NCBI GenBank assembly: GCA_034664125.1
Contig: JAXDIG010000025.1
Span: 1-64,000, forward strand
Direction: 5' to 3'
DNA: 64,000 nt
Source of the DNA: JACVRW01 sp034664125
GTDB taxonomy: Bacteria > Actinomycetota > Thermoleophilia > Solirubrobacterales > Thermoleophilaceae
A program made the position numbers and the translations under genes. Positions 17,567 to 26,343 of the stretch are shown here, piece after piece. Numbering within the stretch: the first letter of the stretch is position 1; the number at the start of each line of letters is the position of its first letter. Under the pieces are notes generated by a model. The model made no database searches and was not told where the DNA came from. It saw only the letters and a list, made by a program, of their open reading frames with translations.

Positions 17567-19159
17567 GTGGCGGCGGAGGAGCCCGCAGCGGTCCCGGTAG
17601 TGCGGCCCTCGGGTGAGCGCCCGATCCGCGCCGCCGAGGTGGTCGGTGCGCTCTCGCTCGCCACAGACCTCGGCACCGGGCAGCCGCTCGCGCACGCGTT
17701 GCGCGCCGCCGTGCTCGCGGTCCGCCTCGGCGAGCTCGCCGGCGCGACCGCTCAGGAGCTCGCGGACACCTACTACGTTGCGCTCCTCCACGCCTCGGGG
17801 TGCACTTCGAACGGGCACGAGGCCACGCAGCTGTACGGCGACGACATCGCGCACAGGGCCGCCTTCTACCTCGTGGACCCCGTCAACCCCACGGAGATCC
17901 TCGAGTTCTACAGGGCCCACGTCGGGGTCGGCCGTAGCCCTGAGGTTCGCGCCAAGCTGATCGAGGACGCCATCGCCGCCGCCGGCCCGAGGGCCCGTGA
18001 GGCGTTCGCGATGATGTGCGAGGTGGCGCAGCGGTTCGCCGGGTGGCTCGGCCTCGGCTCGGGCATCCAGGCGGCGCTCGAGTACGTCTTCGCGCGCTGG
18101 GATGGACGGGGATTCCCGGACGCCGCCGGCGACGCGATCCCGTTGCCGATGCGCCTCCTGCACGTGGCGAGGGACGTCTCCCTCTTCCTCTCCGCCGCGG
18201 GCGCAGACGAGGCGCGCGCTGTGGTCGAGCGGCGGGCGGGCGCGGCGTACCAGCCCGAGCTCGCCGAGCTCGTCGCGCGGAACTTCGACGACATCCTCGC
18301 CGAGTTGGACGACACGCGGATGTGGGAGCAGGCGCTCGAGACCGAGCCGGCTCCACTGAGGTGGATGGTGGGCGACCGCATCGACGCGGGATTCGCGGCC
18401 GTTGCGGCGATTACCGGGCTCAAGTCGCCGTGGCTGCGCGAGCACTCGACGGGTGTGGCCGAGCTCGCCGAGGCCGCCGGCTGGCGTATGGGCCTCCCCG
18501 CCGAGTCCGTCACCCTCCTCCGCCGCGCCGCGCTCGCGCAGGACCTCGGCCGGGTGGGGGTTTCGAATGCGATCTGGGAGAAGCCCGGGCCGCTCGGGTT
18601 CGGAGAGTGGGAGCGCGTGCGGCTGCACCCGCACTTCACCGAGCGCGCCTTTGCACAGTCGCCGGCGCTCGCTCCGATAGGGCTCCTGGCCGGCTCACAC
18701 CACGAACGGCTCGACGGCTCCGGCTACCACCGCGGTACGCGCGGGCCGGCACTCGATCAGGCCGCCCGCGTCCTCGCCGCGGCGGACTGCTACTGCGCGA
18801 TGCGCGAGCCGCGACCGTACAGGCCGGCGCTCGACGCCTCGGCGGCAGAGACGGCTCTGCTGCTCGAGGCCAAGGAGGGACGGCTCGACCCAGAGATCGT
18901 CGGCGCAGTGCTCAATGCCGGCGGCCACCGCGTGCGGGAGCGACCTCGCGAGCTGCCTGCGGCCCTGACCGAGCGCGAGCTCGAGGTCCTCCTCGTGCTG
19001 GTGCGTGGCGGGTCCAACCAAGCGATCGCCGAGGATCTCGGCATCTCGGCCAAGACCGTCGGGCACCACATCGAGCACGTCTACCAGAAGGCGGGCGTGC
19101 GCAGCCGAGCCGCCGCGACGGTCTGGGCCTACGAGCACGACCTCGTTCGCGCCGCATAG
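17567..19159 (+). CDS. HD-domain phosphohydrolase-like protein with LuxR HTH
   Basis: The 530-residue protein has an HD-GYP-like region in two parts. The first (residues about 55-200) includes LLHASGCTSNGHEATQ. The second (about 285-440) includes LREHSTGVAELAEAAG, AALAQDLGRVGVSN and GSHHERLDGSGYHRG. A C-terminal LuxR-type helix-turn-helix (LTEREEVLLVLV-like, IAEDLGISAKTVGHHIEHVYQKAGVRSRA) follows at about 465-525. The strict HD pair reads QD rather than HD in AALAQDLG, so the hydrolase may be inactive and serve as a sensor. It is followed on the same strand by a 90-residue protein and a binding-fold protein. The start is GTG. Confidence 0.8.
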   Translation: MAAEEPAAVPVVRPSGERPIRAAEVVGALSLATDLGTGQPLAHALRAAVLAVRLGELAGATAQELADTYYVALLHASGCTSNGHEATQLYGDDIAHRAAFYLVDPVNPTEILEFYRAHVGVGRSPEVRAKLIEDAIAAAGPRAREAFAMMCEVAQRFAGWLGLGSGIQAALEYVFARWDGRGFPDAAGDAIPLPMRLLHVARDVSLFLSAAGADEARAVVERRAGAAYQPELAELVARNFDDILAELDDTRMWEQALETEPAPLRWMVGDRIDAGFAAVAAITGLKSPWLREHSTGVAELAEAAGWRMGLPAESVTLLRRAALAQDLGRVGVSNAIWEKPGPLGFGEWERVRLHPHFTERAFAQSPALAPIGLLAGSHHERLDGSGYHRGTRGPALDQAARVLAAADCYCAMREPRPYRPALDASAAETALLLEAKEGRLDPEIVGAVLNAGGHRVRERPRELPAALTERELEVLLVLVRGGSNQAIAEDLGISAKTVGHHIEHVYQKAGVRSRAAATVWAYEHDLVRAA

Positions 19160-19225
19160 GGCGTTCGCCCGATGCGCCCCGGACAGCCGGGGCAGATACT
19201 CGCCTCCCCAACACAGGAGGCCAGA

Positions 19226-19498
19226 GTGATCCTGGCAACGACGACGGTCGAGGATTTCGACCGCTTCCAGAACATCTTCTCGACCAAGGGCGCCGACAAG
19301 CGCAGGGAACACGGGTCAAAGGGTGCGCAGGTCTTTCGCGATCCCAACGACGAGGACCGCGTCTGGGTGCTCTTCGACTGGGATGCGGACGGCTGGCAGA
19401 GCTTCGTCTCCGACCCGGAGGTCCCGCCGATCATGAAAGAGGCCGGGCACAAAGGTCCGCCCCAGACGGCGGAGCCCGGCGGCAACTACAGCGCCTAG
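19226..19498 (+). CDS. Small conserved protein, dimeric alpha/beta-barrel-like
   Basis: From the GTG at 19226 (preceded by AGGAGG at 19215-19220) the product has 90 residues: VILATTTVEDFDRFQNIF through to a Gly-Pro-rich tail. The pattern resembles ABM/EthD-type small barrel domains (RVWVLFDWDADGWQSFVSDPEVPPIMKEAGHKGPP). I cannot assign a reaction. It sits 14 bases before the binding-fold protein gene and 66 bases after the HD-LuxR gene, so the three are probably one operon. Confidence 0.65.
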   Translation: MILATTTVEDFDRFQNIFSTKGADKRREHGSKGAQVFRDPNDEDRVWVLFDWDADGWQSFVSDPEVPPIMKEAGHKGPPQTAEPGGNYSA

Positions 19499-19512
19499 AT
19501 CGGAGGAATGAC

Positions 19513-20619
19513 ATGGAAGCCATCACGGTGGGAGTAATCGCAGACCAGACGGGCCCGCTCTCGTTCATGGGTATCGCCAACGCCAATGTCGCGAAGATGG
19601 TGATCGACGACATCAATGCGAACGGTGGCCTGTTGGGGCGCCAGGTGGACCTGCACGTCGAGGACAGTGCGACCGTCGATAGCGAAGCGGAAGCCAAGGC
19701 CGCCAAGCTCGTCCAGCAAGATCACGTCGACGTGCTCTTCGGCGGCATCTACAGCTCCACGAGGCAGGCCATCAAGGGTCCTGCCGTGGTGGATGGCAAG
19801 ACGCTCTACATCTACCCCGAGCAGTACGAGGGACAGGAGTCCGACCCGCTCATCTTCTGTACCGGCCCTGTGCCGGCGCAGCAGGTCGAACCGCTCATTC
19901 CCTGGCTGATGCAGGAAACGGGGGCGAAGAAGTTCTTCTTGCCCTCCGCGGACTACATCTGGCCACACGTGCTGAACAAGAAGGTCCATGAGGTGGCGAC
20001 GGCCAACGGCGGAGAGATAGTCGGAGAGGAGTACTTCCCGCTCGATCACGCTGAATACGGCGAAACCATCGACAGGATCACGTCCAGCGGCGCGGAGGTG
20101 GTGTTCAACACGATCGTCCCCCCGGGGCTCACGCCATTCCTCGAGCAGCTCTACGACTCGGGCTTCACGAAGCGGGGAGGACACATCGTCTGCACGTACT
20201 TCGACGAGAACTTCCTGAACCTCGTGCCGGCCGAGCAGGTGGAGGGGTTGTACGGCTGCCTCGACTACTACCAGGACGTACACGATCCGTTCAGTGAGGA
20301 GCTGGTCGCCCGGTACGACAAGCTCTTTCCCGGCAGCGCCAAGTTCACCGCCGGCAGTGCGTGCTCAGGCATGTACCGAGGCCTGAAGCTCTGGGAGGCT
20401 GCCGTGAAAGAGGCAGGCTCGCTGGAGCAAGCGGACGTGCTCGAGGCGCTGGACCACGCGAAGATCGCCGAGGGACCGGGTGGGCCAGCCGAAATGGTGC
20501 CCGGTCAGCATCACGTTCGAATGAACATGTACATCGCGCAGGCACACAACGGCGACTTCGAGGTTGTCGAGACCCTGGGGGTCATCGACCCGAAGGAGCG
20601 CATCCTGTCGACAGCCTGA
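19513..20619 (+). CDS. AmiC/UrtA-like binding protein without signal peptide
   Basis: The 368-residue protein is a type I periplasmic-binding fold of the branched-chain/amide/urea group: VGVIADQTGPLSFMGIANANVAKM, INANGGLLGRQVDLHVEDSATV, FGGIYSSTRQAIKGP and EEYFPLDHAEYGETIDRI. The conserved start MEAITVGVIADQTGPL is right at the ATG at 19513, with GGAGGAAT upstream, so no signal peptide exists. No ABC permease or ATPase follows. Cytoplasmic AmiC of Pseudomonas, an amide sensor, has this form. A ligand-sensing role beside the HD-LuxR regulator is a plausible inference. Confidence 0.8.
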   Translation: MEAITVGVIADQTGPLSFMGIANANVAKMVIDDINANGGLLGRQVDLHVEDSATVDSEAEAKAAKLVQQDHVDVLFGGIYSSTRQAIKGPAVVDGKTLYIYPEQYEGQESDPLIFCTGPVPAQQVEPLIPWLMQETGAKKFFLPSADYIWPHVLNKKVHEVATANGGEIVGEEYFPLDHAEYGETIDRITSSGAEVVFNTIVPPGLTPFLEQLYDSGFTKRGGHIVCTYFDENFLNLVPAEQVEGLYGCLDYYQDVHDPFSEELVARYDKLFPGSAKFTAGSACSGMYRGLKLWEAAVKEAGSLEQADVLEALDHAKIAEGPGGPAEMVPGQHHVRMNMYIAQAHNGDFEVVETLGVIDPKERILSTA

Positions 20620-20651
20620 GAGGGCGACCATGAAGTAGGTTGCCAAGCCCA

Positions 20652-21641
20652 ATGCGGGCGCTCCAGATCACAGAGTTGAGCGGTCCGCGGTCGGCCCTGT
20701 CGATCGCGGATCTGCCCGACCCCGAGGCGGATCACCCGCTCACGCCCGGCGCCGGAGTGTTGATCGACGTGCACGCCGCCGGCGTGGCCTTCCCCGAGGT
20801 CCTTCAGACGCGCGGCGAGTACCAGTACAAGCCGGACCTGCCGTTCGTCCCTGGGACGGACATCGGCGGCGTCGTGCGCAGCGCGCCGGACGGATCCGGG
20901 CTCGCCGAGGGCGACCGCGTCGCCGCCTGCTGCATGACGGGCGGGTTCGCGGAGGTCGCCGTGGCGCCGGCGTTCCTGACCTTCCCGCTGTCGGACGAGC
21001 TCGACTTCGCCCAGGGGGCCGCCCTGGTCATGAACTACCACACGGCCTACTTCGCGCTGAAACTGCGCGGCCGCTTGGTCGAGGGCGAGACCGTGCTCGT
21101 GCACGGCGCCGCGGGCGGGGTCGGCACGGCCGCGCTCCAGGTGGCCAAGGGGCTCGGCGCGCGGACGATCGCGGTGGTTTCCAGCGACGACAAGGAGACG
21201 GTGGCGCGCGAGGCCGGCGCGGACGAGGTGGTGCGCTCCGACGGTCCCTGGAAGGACCAGGCGAAGGAGCTCTCCGGCGGCGGCGTCGACATGGTGATCG
21301 ACCCCGTCGGCGGCGACCGCTTCACCGACAGCCTGCGCTCACTGCGCGAGGGCGGCCGGGTAGTCGTGGTCGGCTTCACGGGCGGCTCGATCCCCGAGGT
21401 GAAGGTCAACCGTCTGCTATTGGGCAACACCGAGGTGATCGGGGCCGGCTGGGGCGCGTTCGTGATGGGCAAGCCCGACATCAACGAGGAGATCGGCGCG
21501 GCCGTGAACGAGCTCGTCGACGAGGGCTACGTGCGGCCGATCGTGGGCGCCCGCTTCCCGTTCGACGGAGCGGCGGACGCCCTCGAGCTGATCGACACGC
21601 GCGGCGCGACCGGCAAGGTCGTGCTCGACGTGCGCGGCTAG
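20652..21641 (+). CDS. NADPH:quinone oxidoreductase, zinc-independent MDR family
   Basis: The 329-residue protein has GroES-like and Rossmann domains: PFVPGTDIGGVV, LVHGAAGGVGTAALQVAKGLG for NADPH binding, and DMVIDPVGGDRF. No structural or catalytic zinc ligands are seen, in line with quinone oxidoreductases (QOR). The start MRALQITELSGPRS at 20652 fits the family; the Shine-Dalgarno signal is weak. It converges with the helicase gene, sharing 4 bases. Confidence 0.85.
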   Translation: MRALQITELSGPRSALSIADLPDPEADHPLTPGAGVLIDVHAAGVAFPEVLQTRGEYQYKPDLPFVPGTDIGGVVRSAPDGSGLAEGDRVAACCMTGGFAEVAVAPAFLTFPLSDELDFAQGAALVMNYHTAYFALKLRGRLVEGETVLVHGAAGGVGTAALQVAKGLGARTIAVVSSDDKETVAREAGADEVVRSDGPWKDQAKELSGGGVDMVIDPVGGDRFTDSLRSLREGGRVVVVGFTGGSIPEVKVNRLLLGNTEVIGAGWGAFVMGKPDINEEIGAAVNELVDEGYVRPIVGARFPFDGAADALELIDTRGATGKVVLDVRG

Positions 21642-22849
21642 CGCGAGCTGCGCGAGTGCTGGCGCTGGCGGTGCTGGCGCTGGTGCGGGCGCTTCGGGCC
21701 GCTCGGGCGGCTGTGCGTCCGGCCGCCGGCCTCGCTCATCCCGCTCTGCGCGAACTGGGCGTGCAGGCGCAGCTCGGAGGCGATCTTGCCCACGACCTTG
21801 CTCTGCTCGCCGGTGACCAGCGTGATGCCGATGCCGCGGCGTCCCGCGCGGCCGGTGCGCCCGACCCGGTGCACGTAGGTGTCGCGGTCCTCGGGCGCAT
21901 CGAAGTTGATCACGTGCGTGACGTCGTCCACGTCCAGTCCGCGCGCCGCCACGTCGGTGGCGACCAGCGTGTCGATCGCGCCCGAGTGGAAGCGGCCGAG
22001 CGCCTTCTCGCGCTGGGACTGGGAGCGGTTGCCGTGGATCGCCACGGCGCTGACGCCGTGCCGGTCGAGGCGCTTGACCAGGCGGTCCGCGCCGCGCTTG
22101 GTGCGCACGAAGACCAGCGTCCGGCCGCGCTCGCCGGTTGTCAGCTCGCTGACGAGGGAGTCGAGCTTGCCCTCGTGGGCGACCGCGACGAAGCGGTGCT
22201 CCACGAGGCTCTGGGCGCTTTCGCTGGCCCGCTGCTCATGGCGGCGCGGCTGGCGGGTGAACGCGGCTGCGACCTGCCCGGTCGCGCCCTCCAGGGTTGC
22301 CGAGAAGAAAAGCGTCTGACGGCTCTTGGGGGTAAGCGCGACGATGCGGTCGACGGCGGGACGGAAGCCCATGTCGAGCATCCGGTCCGCTTCGTCGAGC
22401 ACCAGCACGCGTACGGAATCGAGTCGGATGGCGCCGCGCTGCACGAGGTCCTCGAGGCGGCCGGGTGTGGCCACCAGGATGTGTGCCCTTCTTGCGAGCT
22501 TCGCCTGGCGCTCGAGGCCGGCGCCGCCATAGACGGCCGCCAGCGACAGCGCACGCGCCGAGGCGATCTCGCGCAGATCGTCCGCTACCTGGCTCGCGAG
22601 CTCACGCGTCGGGACGAGCACGAGGGCGGCCGCCCTCGCGTCCTCGGCCTGTACGCGGTCAACGAGCGGGACGCCGAAGGCAAGGGTCTTACCCGAGCCG
22701 GTCGGCGACTGAACGAGCACGTCGTGTCCGGCGAGCACGTCGGGAACGACGGACCGCTGGACATCGAAGGGAGCGGTCACGCCGTGCGCCTCTAGGGCGC
22801 GCACGACCGCATCGGATACGCCGAGATCGGCGAAGGACTGCTGAGACAT
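21638..22849 (-). CDS. DEAD-box RNA helicase
   Basis: The 403-residue protein has all core motifs: the Q motif around FDVQRSVVPDVLAG, SPTGSGKT (I), PTRELASQVADDLREI (Ia), TPGRLEDLV (Ib), VLDEADRMLDMGF (II), FFSATL (III), FVRTKRGADRLVKRL (IV), ATDVAARGLDVDDVTHVIN (V) and YVHRVGRTGRAGRRG (VI). The C-terminal tail after about residue 370 is rich in Arg, His, Gln and Ser. It is a general RNA helicase for ribosome or RNA remodelling. The upstream region holds a strong stem-loop. Confidence 0.9.
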   Translation of the reverse strand: MSQQSFADLGVSDAVVRALEAHGVTAPFDVQRSVVPDVLAGHDVLVQSPTGSGKTLAFGVPLVDRVQAEDARAAALVLVPTRELASQVADDLREIASARALSLAAVYGGAGLERQAKLARRAHILVATPGRLEDLVQRGAIRLDSVRVLVLDEADRMLDMGFRPAVDRIVALTPKSRQTLFFSATLEGATGQVAAAFTRQPRRHEQRASESAQSLVEHRFVAVAHEGKLDSLVSELTTGERGRTLVFVRTKRGADRLVKRLDRHGVSAVAIHGNRSQSQREKALGRFHSGAIDTLVATDVAARGLDVDDVTHVINFDAPEDRDTYVHRVGRTGRAGRRGIGITLVTGEQSKVVGKIASELRLHAQFAQSGMSEAGGRTHSRPSGPKRPHQRQHRQRQHSRSSR

Positions 22850-23168
22850 TCTGCTCCTTGCTCGCGGCCGCTTAGACGCGACCGCTGAAGATCTGGGAGA
22901 TTCAACTGACCCAGATCGCTAGAGCGTTCGGAGACGAGAACCTCGCGGGCGACGACGCCACCCGCTGCTGTGACGGTAGCAGGCCCCACCCCCGGACCGG
23001 CGGGGAGGGCGGATCCGCCCAAGGGGGGCCCCAGGGTGAGCGGGCGCCCCAGAGGGGGTGGGCCCCGAAACGGTGGCTATGTCTGACGTTGGGGGCCCAC
23101 CCCCTCGCTCGGGCCGTCCCGACGGCGAATGTGCCCAGGCAGCCGGGGCGGGGCATAGAGTTTGTGAC
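22850..23168. other. 319-base intergenic region with GC-rich stem-loop
   Basis: This gap separates the helicase (leftward) from a small rightward gene. It contains a perfect 14-bp inverted repeat: AGGGGGTGGGCCCC at 23053-23066 and its complement at 23092-23105, with a 25-base loop. A near match, GGCCCCACCCCC at 22982-22993, could pair with the left arm instead, giving two alternative folds. No gene is evident. It may be a structured leader of the helicase mRNA. Confidence 0.5.
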
Positions 23169-23327
23169 ATGAAGACTCCGAAGGAGCGCTCAGAGGAGCG
23201 CCGTCAAGAGAAGCTCGCGGATATCCAGGACCAGGTCGACCGCGGGCTGCTCTCGATCCGGAAGATGACGCCGGACGAGCGCAAGGAGAACCCGCCCAAG
23301 CAGCGCAAGCCGAAGGGCTCGCGCTAA
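23169..23327 (+). CDS. Small highly charged protein, 52 residues
   Basis: MKTPKERSEERRQEKLADIQ begins a 52-residue product rich in Lys, Arg and Glu and ending in PKQRKPKGSR. It contains the segment VDRGLLSIRKMTPDERK. The coding frame is supported by third-position GC preference. It may be a nucleic-acid or ribosome-associated small protein; I do not recognise a family. It ends 3 bases before the convergent desaturase stop. Confidence 0.55.
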   Translation: MKTPKERSEERRQEKLADIQDQVDRGLLSIRKMTPDERKENPPKQRKPKGSR

Positions 23328-23330
23328 GCC

Positions 23331-24254
23331 TCAGGCGTCGCGCGGTGCCGCTCGCAGCGGTGCCGTGGCGGTCTGGCGCTGCAGCTGCCGCTCGGGCGCG
23401 ATCCTCACCACGTTTCGGGCCAGCCCCAGCTTCTCCAGGCTCTTGATGACCAGCGCCGACGGGTCGAGCGCCTGCTCCCAGCGGCGCAGCCCGTGGGCCG
23501 CCGAGCGCGGGAAGGCGTGGTGGTTGTGGTGCCAGGACTCACCGAACGAGAGCACCGACAGCCACGCCACGTTGGTCGACTGATCCTCGGTTTCGAAGCG
23601 GCGCGTGCCGAGGAAGTGGCAGACCGAGTTCACGCTCCAGGTGATGTGGTGGACCATGAAGATGCGCACGAACCCGCCCCAGAGCAGGCCGGTGGCGGCC
23701 CCCGCGAGCGATCCGGTCAGCGCCCAGCCGGCCAGCGCCGGCACGGCGAGGGTGAGCAGCACGAGCAGCGGGAAGCGGCGGTTGATGAGGCGCATGCCCC
23801 GGTCCTCGTAGAGGTCGGGCGCGTACTTGCGCGCGCTCGCCTGGCCCTGCTCTGACAGCAGCCAACCGACGTGCGCGTGCCAGAGCCCGCGCAGTACCCC
23901 CGAAACGCCGTCGCCATGGCCCACGTGCGGGCTGTGCGGGTCGCCCTCCTGGTCGGCGAACGCGTGGTGCTTGCGGTGGTCGGCGACCCACGCCATGACC
24001 GGGCCCTGCACCGCCATGGACCCGAGCACCGCGAAGCCGTATTCGATCGGCTTCGGCGCCTGGAAGGAACGGTGGGTGAGCATGCGGTGGTAGCCGACGG
24101 TCACTCCGAGGCCGGTCAGCACGTACATCACGGCCAGGATCGCCAGGTCGGTTGCGCTCACGACGCTGTTCCACAGCAGGACGATCGCGGCGAGCGTGGC
24201 GGCGAAGGGAATCGCCACAGCCAGCAGGTTGACGCGCTTCTCAAGGGTGCTCAT
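23331..24254 (-). CDS. Acyl-CoA desaturase (membrane fatty-acid desaturase)
   Basis: The 307-residue membrane protein has the three His boxes of delta-9 type desaturases: HRMLTH, HRKHH and HHNHH, separated by hydrophobic segments. It introduces a double bond into acyl chains with a di-iron centre. The YHRMLTHRSFQAPKP and ESWHHNHHAFPRSA blocks are typical. It is divergent from the PucR gene across 78 bases. Confidence 0.9.
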   Translation of the reverse strand: MSTLEKRVNLLAVAIPFAATLAAIVLLWNSVVSATDLAILAVMYVLTGLGVTVGYHRMLTHRSFQAPKPIEYGFAVLGSMAVQGPVMAWVADHRKHHAFADQEGDPHSPHVGHGDGVSGVLRGLWHAHVGWLLSEQGQASARKYAPDLYEDRGMRLINRRFPLLVLLTLAVPALAGWALTGSLAGAATGLLWGGFVRIFMVHHITWSVNSVCHFLGTRRFETEDQSTNVAWLSVLSFGESWHHNHHAFPRSAAHGLRRWEQALDPSALVIKSLEKLGLARNVVRIAPERQLQRQTATAPLRAAPRDA

Positions 24255-24332
24255 GCCGCAAAGCGTGTCATCATTCAGGACCGGTAAGTAGAGGATCAGG
24301 GCACCAATCTCGACTACGTTTTACTCACGTGA

Positions 24333-25544
24333 ATGACAAAGACTGAGCCCTGGCGCGCACTCCCGGCCAGCGTCGCCGATGTGATGGAGCCGGAACTGGA
24401 CGCCATCACCGACGAGATCCTGACCACGATCGCGCGCGAGGTCCCCGCTTACGCGCGGCCGCTGGAGGGCTCGTTCGGCCGCGGGGTGCGGACGGGCGTG
24501 ACCGAGGCGCTGCGCCAGTTCGTCGAGCTGATCCGCAGCCCGTCCGGCGCGCGCGGGCCGGGCCGCGAGGTCTACGTGGCGCTCGGGCGCGGTGAGCTGC
24601 GCCAGGGTCGCACGCTCGACTCGCTCCAGTCGGCCTACCGGGTCGGCGCGCGCGTCGCTTGGCGGCGGGTGGCGGACGCGGCGCGGCGTGCGGGTGTCGA
24701 CCCGGAGGTGCTGAGCCTGCTCGCCGAGTCGATCTTCGCGTTCATCGAGGAGCTCTCGGCGGACTCTGTCGAGGGCTACTCCGAGGCTCGCAGTCGCCTC
24801 GAGGGCGAGCGCCGCCGCCGCCAGCGCGAGCTCGTCCTGCTGCTGTTGCGCGATCCGCCCCCGGAGGAGGCCGACGTGCGCGCCGCGGCGGCCGCCGTGG
24901 GATGGCGCATCCCCCGGACCGCCGCGGCGATCGCCTGCGCCGAGCAAGAGCTCGAGCGGGTCGCGCGCCACCTGCCCGCCGACGCGCTGGTGGCGAGCCT
25001 GGAGGGGGAAGGCTGCGCGGTCGTGCCCGACCCCGACGGGCCGGGGCGCCCCGCGGAGATCGCCCAGGCGCTGGCGCGGCGGAGCGCCGCGCTGGGCCCG
25101 GCCGTGCCGATCCAGGAGCTCGGAGCATCGTGGTCGCTGGCGCGCGCGGCGCTGCGGGGCGCCGAGGCGGGCGCGGTGGACGGCTCCGCCGCGGACGCCT
25201 CCACCCCACTCCGCGCGGACGACGTGCTGGTCGATCTGCTGCTCTTCGAGGGCCGGGCCCTGGTCGACCGGATCGCGACGCGGCGGCTCTCGCCTCTGGA
25301 CGAGCTGACCCCGAAGGCGCGCGCCCGCATGGAGGAGACGGCGCTCGCCTACGTGCGCGAGCGCGGCAACGCGGCCGCGATGGCGCGCGCCCTCGACCTC
25401 CATCCCCAGACCGTGCGCTACCGGCTCGCGCGCCTGCGGGAGCTACTGGGCGACCAGCTCGACGATCCCGACGCCCGCCTCGAGCTGGAGCTGGCGCTCA
25501 GGGGTCAGTCGCGCCTGCCGCGGCTCGAGCTCCCGCCGGCGTAG
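24333..25544 (+). CDS. PucR family transcriptional regulator
   Basis: The 403-residue protein has an N-terminal RsbT/GGDEF-like variable region, a middle domain typical of actinobacterial CdaR/PucR proteins, and the C-terminal PucR helix-turn-helix (YVRERGNAAAMARALDLHPQTVRYRLARLRELLG, about 345-378). It is divergent from the desaturase gene and may regulate it. An 8-base palindrome TCACGTGA (24325-24332) touches its start codon and could be an autoregulatory site. Signal not known. Confidence 0.82.
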   Translation: MTKTEPWRALPASVADVMEPELDAITDEILTTIAREVPAYARPLEGSFGRGVRTGVTEALRQFVELIRSPSGARGPGREVYVALGRGELRQGRTLDSLQSAYRVGARVAWRRVADAARRAGVDPEVLSLLAESIFAFIEELSADSVEGYSEARSRLEGERRRRQRELVLLLLRDPPPEEADVRAAAAAVGWRIPRTAAAIACAEQELERVARHLPADALVASLEGEGCAVVPDPDGPGRPAEIAQALARRSAALGPAVPIQELGASWSLARAALRGAEAGAVDGSAADASTPLRADDVLVDLLLFEGRALVDRIATRRLSPLDELTPKARARMEETALAYVRERGNAAAMARALDLHPQTVRYRLARLRELLGDQLDDPDARLELELALRGQSRLPRLELPPA

Positions 25545-25849
25545 GAGCCGAGGTCGAACACGAAGGCGAGGGCGACGATGAACCACTCGAAGCCGAGGAC
25601 CTCGTTGGTGCCGGCCGACCACATGCCCGCGTAGGCCAGGGTCGTCCACGGGAGGACGAAGAAGCCGATCAGCGGCACGATCCAGCTGTCGTACGCCCTG
25701 CCGAGGATGTTGCTGAACAGCCACATCGCGAACAGGGCGAGCCGTGGCGAGATCAGCGCGAGGAGCACGACCAGGCAGGGCATCCATGCAGGAAGGTACT
25801 CCACCGCCTGCCGCGACGCATGCCGCCCAAGCTCGCTTCGCGGATTCAT
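25505..25849 (-). CDS. Hypothetical membrane protein, 114 residues
   Basis: The product has three to four hydrophobic segments (CLVVLLALISPRLALFAMWLF, WIVPLIGFFVLPWTTLAYAGMW, FEWFIVALAFVFDLG) and resembles small actinobacterial integral membrane proteins of unknown role. Its 3' end overlaps the PucR gene by 40 bases on the opposite strand. It is divergent from the marR gene, 38 bases away. Confidence 0.6.
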   Translation of the reverse strand: MNPRSELGRHASRQAVEYLPAWMPCLVVLLALISPRLALFAMWLFSNILGRAYDSWIVPLIGFFVLPWTTLAYAGMWSAGTNEVLGFEWFIVALAFVFDLGSYAGGSSSRGRRD

Positions 25850-25887
25850 GTAGGCAGCTAATCGATGTCTTGCTACCTTTTTCCTCC

Positions 25888-26343
25888 ATGGTCAATCGGT
25901 CCGCGTCAGCTTCCGCCGCCACGGCGTCCCTGAGCGACGCTCTCGCGGAGTTCTTCCGCGCCACCCGGCGGGCACGCGGCCGCGCCGCGAGCCGCCCCGG
26001 CCCCGACGGGATATCGCTGGCCCAGTACCACGTGCTGGAGCCTTTGGCCGCCGGCCCGTGCACCAACCGCCAGCTCGCGGAGGCGGCCGGTGTGACCTCT
26101 CCAACCGCCACGCGCATGATCGACGTGCTGCAGGCGCGCGACCTGGTGTCGCGGGTCGAGGACCCCACCGACCGGCGCGCCGTGCTGATCTCCCTCACCC
26201 CTTCCGGGCGGGCCGCCCTGGCGGTCAAGATCGACGAGTACCGGCAAGTGCGCGAGCAGATCGCCGCCGCCCTTCAGCCGCAGGAGCGACACGTGGCGGC
26301 CGACCTGCTGCACCGCCTCGCCGCAGTCATCGAAGAGCTGTGA
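25888..26343 (+). CDS. MarR family transcriptional regulator
   Basis: The 151-residue protein has the winged-helix MarR layout: SLAQYHVLEPLAAGPCTNRQLAEAAGVTSPTATRMIDVLQARDLVSRVEDPTDRRAVLISLTPSGRAAL. It most likely represses the two downstream MFS pumps; its stop overlaps the first pump's GTG start. The ATG at 25888 gives the expected length. A degenerate inverted repeat (GTAGGCA...TGCTAC, 25850-25876) lies just upstream. Confidence 0.85.
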   Translation: MVNRSASASAATASLSDALAEFFRATRRARGRAASRPGPDGISLAQYHVLEPLAAGPCTNRQLAEAAGVTSPTATRMIDVLQARDLVSRVEDPTDRRAVLISLTPSGRAALAVKIDEYRQVREQIAAALQPQERHVAADLLHRLAAVIEEL

